The translations under genes and the position numbers were made by a program. The notes below the pieces were generated by a model. The model was not told the DNA's origin and did not search any database. It saw only the letters and a program-made list of their open reading frames with translations. Positions 8,425 through 15,781 of a stretch of 64,000 bases of DNA are shown here, one piece after another. The stretch comes from JBJXHC01 sp046160825. Lineage in GTDB: Bacteria; Bacteroidota; Ignavibacteria; UBA10030; UBA6906. The stretch covers positions 1 through 64,000 of the forward strand of contig JBJXHC010000075.1 of assembly GCA_046160825.1 (NCBI GenBank). Direction: 5' to 3'. The first letter of the stretch is position 1. Each line of letters opens with the position of its first letter.

Positions 8425-9207
8425 TCACCTTGTGTTAGTATTTGCTTGATCGTCTTTTTTGCGCAACTCCTCGGCTTCGAACCTCGCTACCTCTGTCCGA
8501 CGTGCTGTGATCCAATGAATACCGAAGAGGACCACGCTCGCTGCAACCGTATACTTCGGAATTTGTGAGAGCACACGCCACGAGAGATTGGGGATCGGCT
8601 CGTTCGGAATGTTCATCGGGAAACCGAGCTTCTCAAACGGGATGGCGGAGATGTACAGGACGGAAGTTCCCCCGGCCTCTTTCAATCCATAGATGTAATT
8701 CACATACTGCCTGGGATTCTCGTCGATGCGCTTTCGTGCTTCCTTGATTATCTCGTCCCGATCACCGAATGTTGTCGCTCCGAACTGGCACGCCTCGGCG
8801 CATGCTGTCGGCTGGCCGGCAGTCACACGCTCATAGCACATCTTGCACTTCTGGACCCTTGGCGCAAGACTGCTCCACTCATACCGTGGAATCTCAAACG
8901 GGCATGCCTGCATACAGTACCGGCACCCGATGCACTTCGACTCGTCATAGATAACGGCGCCGGTTTCCGTCTTTGTGAACGCTCCCACCAGACACGCCGA
9001 AACACAGGTCGGCTCGTTACAGTGCATGCACAGCTTGCGCACATGGACTTCGTCATTTTGGAAGTTCTTCAGCACAGTGTATCGGGTTGCGGAAAGTTCT
9101 TGCCCTTCCTCCTGGGGAAGGCCGTTCGTTTCCGCGCAGGCGCGTGTGCATTCGCCACATCCAACGCACTTGGTGATATCGATAAGCAACGCTTTTGAGG
9201 TACTCAT
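8425..9207 (-). CDS. Four-cluster 4Fe-4S ferredoxin subunit (NrfC/HybA/DmsB-like) with C-terminal membrane helix
   Basis: This 260-residue protein carries four cysteine groups: CVGCGECTRAC, CMHCNEPTCVSAC, CIGCRYCMQAC and CKMCYERVTAGQPTACAEAC. This is the standard four [4Fe-4S] pattern of electron-wiring subunits paired with NrfD-type membrane proteins. Near the C-terminus a single hydrophobic stretch (TVAASVVLFGIHWI) should anchor it, as in HybA. No Tat signal (RRxFxK) is visible at the N-terminus, so the soluble domain may face the cytoplasm, or it may be exported with a partner. It overlaps the preceding H-protein-like gene by four bases (ATGA) and the nrfD start, so the operon is tightly coupled. 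Confidence 0.92.
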   Translation of the reverse strand: MSTSKALLIDITKCVGCGECTRACAETNGLPQEEGQELSATRYTVLKNFQNDEVHVRKLCMHCNEPTCVSACLVGAFTKTETGAVIYDESKCIGCRYCMQACPFEIPRYEWSSLAPRVQKCKMCYERVTAGQPTACAEACQFGATTFGDRDEIIKEARKRIDENPRQYVNYIYGLKEAGGTSVLYISAIPFEKLGFPMNIPNEPIPNLSWRVLSQIPKYTVAASVVLFGIHWITARRTEVARFEAEELRKKDDQANTNTR

Positions 9208-9917
9208 TGGCCGGTCTCCTTGTGGTGAGGGACCTTTGTGCTACGTAGAGCCGTAAAGGCCTGACTGAAATCCTCCCACGTGCGTTCGTCAAGTTGCTGG
9301 ACAACACCATCTACAGGCAGGCCGCCCTCCTGTAGGATCACAGATTGTCCCTGCATGCCTTTCATTGCTATTAAGTCCCGTACCAATGCCACCTGCTCAC
9401 GCAACCATTCTAACGGTTGTCGGACAACGTATTGTTTTGATGCCGCAATATCGTCAACCCTTGATTTCAAGCGGACAAGCCATCCCTTTCCATACGGATC
9501 AGTCAATATGAGCGAAGGGTCTCTCAGAACATCAGGGTTTGGCTCGACAACTCCACCGGCAACAGGTGTTGCCAGGCGGAATGATCGTCCGTTCGCACCC
9601 ACTGAAAAATCAGCACAAGAGGGTATCGTCGTCTCTCCAGCGGGTGGGACGGAGATGGTTTCGACTACTCCCATCAGACGGCTAAGAAACCCGTCAACCC
9701 CCAGCGTAATTGTCCCATCGTGGTTGGTCCGCATCCACATATGGTTGGTAGCGAGTTCGACATCCTCCGGGAGATGACTCGGAAGTTGGAAAGGCAGTAG
9801 TCGCGACGTCGCTGGGAGCGGCTTTCGGACCACTGCGGGCTGGCTGCGTTTTTTTTGAACAACATGGTCGATAGCCAGGAAAACAATCAGTGTGCAAAGT
9901 ACGAGTAGGACTGTCAT
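9204..9917 (-). CDS. Membrane-anchored glycine-cleavage-H-like protein without lipoyl lysine (copy 2)
   Basis: This 237-residue protein begins with one membrane helix (about 1-17) and a linker. An H-protein fold follows at about 55-165: HMWMRTNHDGTITLGVDGF, ATPVAGGVVEPN and DPYGKGWLVRL match the HEWV, SPVSGEVVEVN and DPYGEGWL landmarks of GcvH. The residue aligned with the lipoylated lysine is glycine, so it should not carry lipoate. The roughly 70-residue tail has no recognised match. It is encoded between a paralogue and the ferredoxin/NrfD pair, with a four-base overlap with the ferredoxin gene. A structural or electron-wiring accessory role in the NrfCD complex is inferred; no enzymatic role can be assigned. 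Confidence 0.75.
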   Translation of the reverse strand: MTVLLVLCTLIVFLAIDHVVQKKRSQPAVVRKPLPATSRLLPFQLPSHLPEDVELATNHMWMRTNHDGTITLGVDGFLSRLMGVVETISVPPAGETTIPSCADFSVGANGRSFRLATPVAGGVVEPNPDVLRDPSLILTDPYGKGWLVRLKSRVDDIAASKQYVVRQPLEWLREQVALVRDLIAMKGMQGQSVILQEGGLPVDGVVQQLDERTWEDFSQAFTALRSTKVPHHKETGQ

Positions 9918-9930
9918 GGTAGATTCTCCT

Positions 9931-10584
9931 CTATGATTTCGATTTCTTTTCCGTGACTAATGCACCGTCACGCACATCGACATGAAAAAACTGGTGAGCA
10001 ATGGCCAGCCATTCATCGTCCGAGCATTTGTCCGAAAGATTCTGCAACAGAACCCCACCTTCCTGGAACATCAATCCAGGTGTTCTCGAAAAGAACCGGA
10101 GCAGTTCAGCGCGTTCCATATCCTGCCATTTGATGGCCGCCCTTCCAGTGAAGAGGTTATTCAGTTGGAAATTGAGTTTCGTTGGCCGCACTTTGAATAA
10201 CCATCCATCACCATAGGGAGAGCTATTGACAAGTTCAGGGTTGTTCCTTACCATTTCGTTTTTCTCGATTACCCAGCCACTCACCGGACTTCTCATGGGC
10301 ACCACACGATTACCGTGTCGTACGACCCATCCAACCTCACCCTGGCGTACGCTGTGAAGCAATCGTGGGAGCTCCAACTCTTCAACGATTCCGATGACGG
10401 ATTGGCCGAAATCATCGATGCCGATAATCACATCTCCATCCCGTGTTTGTCTCATCCACGTATGACCCGGATGCATGTAGCGCTTCACCATTACGGGTTC
10501 AGGGCGGACTTCGGGTTTTTCTTTTGCCATCATTCGGATGAGAATGATGATTGTCGCAGTGATTATTGCAAGTATGAGCGACAT
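9931..10584 (-). CDS. Membrane-anchored glycine-cleavage-H-like protein without lipoyl lysine (copy 1)
   Basis: This 217-residue protein has an N-terminal membrane helix (about 1-18) followed by an H-protein-like domain (about 35-150). The landmarks HTWMRQTRDGDVIIGIDDFGQ, RSPVSGWVIEKNE and SSPYGDGWLFKV are easily aligned with GcvH. The position of the lipoyl lysine, seven residues before SPVSG, is asparagine. ATG 10584 is well supported by AAAGGAGGT seven bases upstream. It is the first gene of the minus-strand operon that continues with its paralogue, a ferredoxin and NrfD. Neither the lipoate site nor glycine-cleavage partners are present, so the H-protein fold has probably been recruited as a subunit of a membrane redox complex. 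That role is inference. Confidence 0.78.
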   Translation of the reverse strand: MSLILAIITATIIILIRMMAKEKPEVRPEPVMVKRYMHPGHTWMRQTRDGDVIIGIDDFGQSVIGIVEELELPRLLHSVRQGEVGWVVRHGNRVVPMRSPVSGWVIEKNEMVRNNPELVNSSPYGDGWLFKVRPTKLNFQLNNLFTGRAAIKWQDMERAELLRFFSRTPGLMFQEGGVLLQNLSDKCSDDEWLAIAHQFFHVDVRDGALVTEKKSKS

Positions 10585-10631
10585 GGCAACCTCCTTTGGG
10601 ATTCTGTTCACCTCTGTCGAAGAGCAATAGT

Positions 10632-10647
10632 CCCAAGAAGTTTGCCA
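10632..10647 (-). promoter_or_regulatory. Candidate sigma-54 promoter of the H-like/ferredoxin/NrfD operon
   Basis: On the minus strand this reads TGGCAAACTTCTTGGG. TGGCA and TTG are separated by exactly six bases as in RpoN promoters; the C after TTG is replaced by G. Predicted transcription would begin near 10620, about 36 bases before the start codon at 10584, leaving room for the strong AAAGGAGGT ribosome-binding site. Confidence 0.5.
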
Positions 10648-10687
10648 GATCACCCACGGAATTTTATCGGTGTAAGCTCATGCGACA

Positions 10688-10707
10688 CAACAGATTGGAG
10701 TCTGTTG
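10688..10707. promoter_or_regulatory. Inverted repeat, possible activator-binding site
   Basis: CAACAGA and TCTGTTG form perfect 7-bp arms around a six-base centre. It lies about 40 bases upstream of the minus-strand sigma-54-like site and far upstream of the plus-strand one. No T-run follows, so an operator is more likely than a terminator. The binding protein is unknown. Confidence 0.3.
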
Positions 10708-11053
10708 CAAAAATGAACATGCGATGAGGTGAGATGATATAGTTGAATAATGCAACAGCACCTTCGGATGGGAGCCAGGGTTTTGTCTGGATCTGCTTGT
10801 TGTCAATAGGGTTGAAAATGTGTTGAAAATTGAATCGGGACTGTGTAAGTACTCATCACTTCCAGACTGGAGGTCGTTGATGCGGGAACAAAGTCAAGTC
10901 CCATTCATGTTGCCCCACTGGACGGAATTTGCACCTCCAGAAATAGCTGTTGAGGTTTTCAATACTGGCATCCATTCCGACCCATATTTCTCACAATTGA
11001 GAAGATGCAGCCCTATTTGAGACGCAATTCCAGCAATTTATTGCGTTCCACCT

Positions 11054-11070
11054 CGGCATGTGGTTTGAAC
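11054..11070 (+). promoter_or_regulatory. Candidate sigma-54-like promoter of the CbcL-like cytochrome gene
   Basis: CGGCATGTGGTTTGAAC has one mismatch to TGGCA-N6-TTG (C for the first T). The GGCATG and TTGAAC parts are identical to the site before ccmF at 20567. The predicted start is near 11080, about 38 bases before ATG 11118. Confidence 0.4.
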
Positions 11071-11117
11071 TTGTGAAAGGTGTTGAATTGTCGATACAAC
11101 AGTCGATTTGCACGGTG

Positions 11118-13256
11118 ATGAAACTCTCAACACTCATACTCACATTTATTTTCTCTTCGATTGCTGGACTGGACCTCCTTGCCCAGGACAACAATCAGTG
11201 TCTGACCTGTCACGGTGAGCACACCCTTTCAATGGAGAAGAAGGGAAAGTCGATTTCCCTTTTTGTGAATGCGCCCGCATTGCAGAAGTCAGCACACGGC
11301 GATCTCGAATGCGTCGGATGCCATGAAGGACTTTCCGGCGATGAGATTCCGCATGCAAAGAAGATCAAAGCTGTCGACTGCATGAGCTGCCACGACAGCC
11401 AGGGGCTTACCCATTACAAGGAAAGCGTCCACGCTCTCAAGAAGGCAAATGGGTCTGCTGCGGCTACCTGCGCGGACTGTCATTCAACGCACGCGATTCA
11501 GAGAATCTCTGAAAAGGATCCCCATGCAAGGCAAGAATTTGGTATTGGCGTCTGCGCGACTTGTCACAATGATCTGAAAAACAAGTTCATGGCTTCAGAC
11601 CATGGCAAAGCCTTCAAGGCCGGCACAAAAGGGGCTCCGGCCTGTATAGACTGTCATGGCGAACACGGAGTTCAATCCGCGCTGAATGACTCATCAACCA
11701 CAAACCACAAGCAAGTTGCGGCAGTGTGTTTGAGCTGTCATCTGGATAATCCGGATGTCCGTGCGAAGGTTGGACCCTCTGCCGGGTTTGTGTCAAGCTA
11801 TGAGCAGAGTGTTCACGGTCAGGCGTTGAAGCATGGAAATGACATGGCTGCAACGTGTACTGATTGCCACAGCAGTCACGAAATGCGAAAGGGGTCTGAC
11901 CCCCTGTCAAAGGTTGCAAAGAAAAACATTGCCTCAACGTGTGGCCAATGCCACGGCGATGTTGAATCGCAGTACGCCTTCAGCGTTCATGGCAAGGCGG
12001 TCGCTGCCGGGATTGCTGCTTCAGCGACGTGTACAGACTGTCACGGTGAGCATAACATCCTCTCGCCAAAAGACGACCGTTCGCCTGTTTCCACAAAGAA
12101 TGTTTCCGTTCAGGTCTGCTCGCCATGTCATGCGTCCGTTAAACTCAACGAGAAGTACGGGTTGGCCAGCGACCGATTCCAGAGTTTCGCGGACAGTTAC
12201 CATGGTCTTGCAGGCAGAGCGGGTGATATCGAGGTTGCCAATTGCGCAAGCTGCCACGGCATTCATGACATCAAACCCTCCACAGATTCAACATCTCGAA
12301 TTCATGCCAAGAATCTTGTGAACACATGTGGTACATGTCATCCCGGTGCCAATGAGAACTTCACCAAAGGCTCCGTGCATGTCATCGCAACTTCCGGTGA
12401 GGACAGGATTCTGTATTTTGTTGCCACCTCCTACATCGTCCTGATTATTGTGACGATCGGCGGAATGTTCCTCCATAATCTTCTCGATTTCATAAGGAAG
12501 TCAAAGCGGAAATTGATGGAGCGCCGCGGATTGATCCACCACCCACCAGCGGAAAACAGGTTGTATCTGCGGATGTCGCTGGGGGAAAGAATTCAGCACG
12601 GTACTCTGCTCGTCAGTTTTACAACACTTGTGCTTACAGGTTTTGCACTCCGGTTTCCGGATGCCTGGTGGGTGGCTCCAGTGCGCGATATTAGTCCAAT
12701 GATGTTTGACCTCCGGAGTCTCAGTCACAGGATTGCCGGCGTGCTGATGGTACTCGTAAGTCTTTATCACATCTACTACGTTCTTGTTGTCCCCAGAGGA
12801 AAGCAACTTCTGCGTGATATGCTTCCCGGGCGAAACGATCTTACCGATGTGTATGGCGTTGTGAAATACAACCTCGGACTTGCATCCGTCAAGCCGGGGT
12901 TCAAACGCTTCAGCTACATTGAGAAGGCCGAGTATTGGGCACTCATCTGGGGAACGTTTGTGATGGCCGTGACCGGGTTCATCCTCTGGTTCGACAATAT
13001 GTTCATTGGCCTGCTCACAAAACTCGGATGGGATATTGCGCGCACCATCCACTATTACGAGGCCTGGCTTGCGACGCTTGCAATCATAGTCTGGCATTTC
13101 TACTTCGTAATCTTCAACCCCGATACGTATCCACTCAACGTCGCTTTTTGGAAGGGGACGCTCACGGAAGAAGAAATGCATGAGGAACATCCACTGGAGT
13201 TGGAGGAATTGAAGCGAAAGGAAGAATCTGAAGGAGAAACAGGTGGAGAGGGCTAA
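11118..13256 (+). CDS. CbcL-like quinol-linked cytochrome: 13-heme c domain fused to a membrane cytochrome b
   Basis: This 712-residue protein has a signal peptide (cleavage likely near LLAQ|DNN), then 13 CxxCH motifs: CLTCH, CVGCH, CMSCH, CADCH, CATCH, CIDCH, CLSCH, CTDCH, CGQCH, CTDCH, CSPCH, CASCH and CGTCH. The last about 280 residues contain around five membrane helices with paired histidines (LSHRIAGVLMVLVSLYHIYY; TIHYYEAWLATLAIIVWHFYF), as in diheme cytochrome b of the HydC/FdnI type. The same c-b fusion is known for Geobacter CbcL, an inner-membrane quinol dehydrogenase for extracellular electron transfer, although CbcL has nine c hemes. Likely role: oxidise membrane quinol and pass electrons to periplasmic cytochromes. 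The longer frame from 11058 would start inside the promoter motif and put residues ahead of the signal peptide. Confidence 0.88.
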   Translation: MKLSTLILTFIFSSIAGLDLLAQDNNQCLTCHGEHTLSMEKKGKSISLFVNAPALQKSAHGDLECVGCHEGLSGDEIPHAKKIKAVDCMSCHDSQGLTHYKESVHALKKANGSAAATCADCHSTHAIQRISEKDPHARQEFGIGVCATCHNDLKNKFMASDHGKAFKAGTKGAPACIDCHGEHGVQSALNDSSTTNHKQVAAVCLSCHLDNPDVRAKVGPSAGFVSSYEQSVHGQALKHGNDMAATCTDCHSSHEMRKGSDPLSKVAKKNIASTCGQCHGDVESQYAFSVHGKAVAAGIAASATCTDCHGEHNILSPKDDRSPVSTKNVSVQVCSPCHASVKLNEKYGLASDRFQSFADSYHGLAGRAGDIEVANCASCHGIHDIKPSTDSTSRIHAKNLVNTCGTCHPGANENFTKGSVHVIATSGEDRILYFVATSYIVLIIVTIGGMFLHNLLDFIRKSKRKLMERRGLIHHPPAENRLYLRMSLGERIQHGTLLVSFTTLVLTGFALRFPDAWWVAPVRDISPMMFDLRSLSHRIAGVLMVLVSLYHIYYVLVVPRGKQLLRDMLPGRNDLTDVYGVVKYNLGLASVKPGFKRFSYIEKAEYWALIWGTFVMAVTGFILWFDNMFIGLLTKLGWDIARTIHYYEAWLATLAIIVWHFYFVIFNPDTYPLNVAFWKGTLTEEEMHEEHPLELEELKRKEESEGETGGEG

Positions 13257-13269
13257 CACACGAGTCATC

Positions 13270-13310
13270 GAGGGTGTCATCCCTTTTTCATCCTTGTGGA
13301 TGATTCCCTC
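13270..13310 (+). terminator. Hairpin after the CbcL-like gene
   Basis: GAGGGTGTCATCC and GGATGATTCCCTC pair at 11 of 13 positions around a 15-base loop, 14 bases after the stop. A T-run is in the loop rather than after the stem; a shorter alternative hairpin (AGGG..CCCT followed by TTTTT) would be a conventional terminator. One of the two folds probably ends the transcript. Confidence 0.4.
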
Positions 13311-13333
13311 AGAAGGGAAAAAACCTTATTTTT

Positions 13334-13347
13334 TGGCATGAATATTA
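13334..13347 (+). promoter_or_regulatory. Weak sigma-54-like site upstream of the c554-like gene
   Basis: TGGCATGAATATTA is one mismatch from TGGCA-N6-TTG (TTA at -12). It is about 150 bases upstream of the next start codon, which is rather far, so it is listed only as part of the pattern seen across the window. Confidence 0.2.
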
Positions 13348-13497
13348 TTATGACTACGTCAGTTCACAATTTTCATGGATTGCTTGTGTACAAAACGAGT
13401 CCTTGTTACATTGGTTACAAGTACGATGTTGTTGCTCACCGTTCTTTTCTTGATGTGATTCACTTCTTACTGTCACCCATTGCCTAAGGAGAAAAAA

Positions 13498-14037
13498 ATG
13501 AGATCAGCCACGCGGGCCACTGCAATCATGCTTGCTACCCTTGTTGCAATCGGCGTTACTCTTGCCGATAATAAGTATACAGGTTCCAAGATGTGCGCCG
13601 CCTGCCATAAGTCGGGCAAAGGCGGAACTGCGTACGCAGTTTGGGAAAAGAGTGCCCACGCCAAAGCGTATCAAACATTACTCAGTGACGCGTCCAAAAA
13701 AATCGCGAAGGACAAGGGACTGAAGACTGCGCCACATGAAAGTCCGGAATGCCTCAAGTGTCACGTGACCGGTGGTGGTGCAGCGAAGAATATTGAGGCC
13801 TCGTTTAAGAAGGAAGAGGGCATCACGTGCGAAGCATGCCACGGGGCGGCATCGGCATACAAAATGCTTCATAGCAAGGGTGATCTTGCAAAGTCAAAGG
13901 CGGCGGGGATGGATCCCGGCCAGAAAGATGCGAAGTTCTGTGTTACCTGCCATAATGCTGAAAGCCCGTCGCACAAGTCAGCTTTCAAGTTGGACGAGAT
14001 GTGGGTAAAAATAGAACACGCCCTTCCAAAGAAATAG
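13498..14037 (+). CDS. Periplasmic tetraheme cytochrome c (cytochrome c554-like)
   Basis: This 179-residue protein has a signal peptide ending near VTLA|DNK and four CxxCH motifs (CAACH, CLKCH, CEACH, CVTCH). The spacing and the KYTGSKMCAACHKS, WEKSAHAKAYQTL and SPECLKCHVTG blocks resemble the cytochrome c554 family widespread in metal- and sulfur-respiring bacteria. It is likely a soluble periplasmic electron carrier between the inner-membrane quinol oxidase and the outer-membrane conduit. ATG 13498 is well supported by AAGGAG six bases upstream; the ATG at 13480 overlaps that signal. Confidence 0.88.
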   Translation: MRSATRATAIMLATLVAIGVTLADNKYTGSKMCAACHKSGKGGTAYAVWEKSAHAKAYQTLLSDASKKIAKDKGLKTAPHESPECLKCHVTGGGAAKNIEASFKKEEGITCEACHGAASAYKMLHSKGDLAKSKAAGMDPGQKDAKFCVTCHNAESPSHKSAFKLDEMWVKIEHALPKK

Positions 14038-14106
14038 CTGAGCCCTGGCCGCGTGTATCGACGGCGAGGATTTGATTCATCGGTTCGCTTGACTACGGAG
14101 TTCCAC

Positions 14107-15603
14107 TTGAAGCGCCGATTTCCGGATGTGATCTATAATCCCATCAGCATCGTAGGTGCTGCGCTCGCGAGCGTCAGCTTTGCAACCATTCTCTTCCTCA
14201 CGCTGGTCGATATCACGCAGGATCATCCGCCTGCATACATCGGCATTATCTCTTATGTTATCCTTCCCGTACCGTTGGTTGTCGGGTTGGCCACCATCCC
14301 GATCGGAATTCTCCGCGAGAAGGCCCGTTTGCGCCAAGGTCTACCTGCCAGCCGGATGGCCTTTACGCTTGATCTCAATATTCCGAGGCAACGCGCCGCG
14401 ATCATGCTTTTCGGCAGCGCAACAATCATCTTCCTCTTGTTCACGGCGTACGGCAGCTACAGGACATTCGAATGGACGGAATCAGTCGAGTTCTGCGGCG
14501 AGACGTGTCATTCGGTGATGGAACCTGAATTTACCGCGTACTTGAATTCTCCTCATGCACGTGTGAAGTGCGTGGAGTGCCATGTTGGATCCGGTGCCGA
14601 TTGGTACCTGAGGTCAAAGCTGAGCGGAGCGTACCAAGTCTACGCAGTCATTGCCAACAACTATCCCCGGCCGATTCCAACGCCGATAGCGAACCTGCGT
14701 CCAGCGCAGGAAACATGCGAACAGTGTCACTGGCCTTCGCACTTTGCCGGGGAGAAGAAATATGTGAACACGTACTTCAAGTCGGATGAACAGAACACCC
14801 GATGGACCATTGCCCTTTTGATGAAAACGGGAGGTGGTAGCGCCGACCGTAGCCCGACGAGCGGCATTCATTGGCATATGAATATTGCAAATGAAATCAC
14901 GTACGTCGCAACCGATACCCAGCGTCAGACAATCCCCTGGGTGAAAACCAAAAATAAGTTGACAGGTGAGGAGACGGAGTATCTCTCTTCCGATGCAACG
15001 GAGTCGATAGACGAGCTGATGAAAGTCTCACCCAACAGAATGGACTGCATTGACTGCCACAACAGGCCCTCACACATATATCGTCCTCCTGTCCGCATTG
15101 TTGACCAGAGCCTGGCCCTGGGAAGAATCAGCACCGACCTTCCAAGCATTCGTACCGCGTCCATTCAGGCATTGACAGAACCCTATACATCGACCGAAGC
15201 AGCAATGGACAGCATCCCATTGATGATGGCTAATTTCTATGCTGATCAATATCCCATTGTGGCAGAAGAGAAGAAGGATCTCATCGCCAGTGCCTCCGAA
15301 GAACTTAAGACCCAGTTCAGTCGAAATTTCTTCCCGAAGATGAAGGTCAACTGGAAGGCATACCCCAACAATATTGGACACATGACGGACCTGGGCTGTT
15401 TCCGTTGCCACGACGGGAAACATGTCAGCTCTACCGGCAAGGTGATCTCAAAAGACTGTAATAGTTGCCATACAATACTGTATCAAGGGAGCGACCCCGT
15501 TCCGACAACATTGAGTATTGCGGGACTTGAGTTCCAGCACCCTGAAGACATCGGTGAAATCTGGAAGGAAATGAATTGCAAGGATTGTCATACCGGTCAA
15601 TGA
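14107..15603 (+). CDS. NapC/NirT-like membrane-anchored multiheme cytochrome c
   Basis: About 498 residues. Two or three N-terminal membrane helices are followed by a periplasmic heme domain with six CxxCH motifs (CVECH, CEQCH, CIDCH, CFRCH, CNSCH, CKDCH) and one unusual CGETCH (three residues between cysteines). The latter sits in FCGETCHSVMEPEFTAY, a place where NapC-type proteins carry their first heme. Such proteins take electrons from quinol or a membrane partner and deliver them to periplasmic cytochromes. TTG 14107 is preferred because GGAG lies six bases upstream and the protein then begins at the membrane region; GTG 14053 is the alternative. It follows the c554-like gene by about 70 bases and is likely cotranscribed. 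Confidence 0.82.
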   Translation: MKRRFPDVIYNPISIVGAALASVSFATILFLTLVDITQDHPPAYIGIISYVILPVPLVVGLATIPIGILREKARLRQGLPASRMAFTLDLNIPRQRAAIMLFGSATIIFLLFTAYGSYRTFEWTESVEFCGETCHSVMEPEFTAYLNSPHARVKCVECHVGSGADWYLRSKLSGAYQVYAVIANNYPRPIPTPIANLRPAQETCEQCHWPSHFAGEKKYVNTYFKSDEQNTRWTIALLMKTGGGSADRSPTSGIHWHMNIANEITYVATDTQRQTIPWVKTKNKLTGEETEYLSSDATESIDELMKVSPNRMDCIDCHNRPSHIYRPPVRIVDQSLALGRISTDLPSIRTASIQALTEPYTSTEAAMDSIPLMMANFYADQYPIVAEEKKDLIASASEELKTQFSRNFFPKMKVNWKAYPNNIGHMTDLGCFRCHDGKHVSSTGKVISKDCNSCHTILYQGSDPVPTTLSIAGLEFQHPEDIGEIWKEMNCKDCHTGQ

Positions 15604-15720
15604 GGATTCATTTTTGATAAATGGGGTGATGTGTCTTTCTAAGTATTGAGAAAGGCCGGTCTCCCGGTTTCGGAAGCATAGGTTTTTCAAGGGTTTGGCA
15701 GGGTTTTCAAGAAGCACTGT

Positions 15721-15736
15721 TGGCATGCAGATTGCC
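15721..15736 (+). promoter_or_regulatory. Canonical sigma-54 promoter of the porin-cytochrome operon
   Basis: TGGCATGCAGATTGCC matches the RpoN consensus TGGCAYG-N4-TTGC at every conserved position including the -12 GC. Predicted start near 15747, 35 bases before ATG 15782. TTGGCA and TGCCAA also form 6-bp inverted arms here, an incidental result of the two boxes or a second binding feature. It is the best single sigma-54 site in the window. Confidence 0.7.
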
Positions 15737-15781
15737 AACGTCTAAATGGATTTGAACTATCCACCGAGAGCGAATCGGACC

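Larger units (their letters stand above)
10585..11117. other. 533-bp divergent regulatory region between the NrfCD operon and the CbcL-like gene
   Basis: No gene is supported here. It contains two outward-facing sigma-54-like motifs (minus strand 10632-10647; plus strand 11054-11070) and a dyad at 10688-10707 (CAACAGA, six bases, TCTGTTG). A GTG-started frame at 10820-11020 was considered and rejected. The length suits enhancer-type binding sites of an NtrC-like activator, but no repeated element good enough to name was found. Confidence 0.6.

Noticed and set aside
9280..9777. 165-codon plus-strand frame opposite the second H-like gene
   Set aside because: Antisense shadow; Ser/Thr/Arg-rich with no signal, domain or ribosome-binding site.
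10820..11020. 66-codon frame in the divergent control region
   Set aside because: GTG start without a ribosome-binding signal, no recognisable domain, and it lies among promoter-like motifs; likely chance.
13296..13487. 63-codon frame upstream of the c554-like gene
   Set aside because: Starts inside the terminator hairpin, covers the ribosome-binding site of the next gene and has no protein-like composition.
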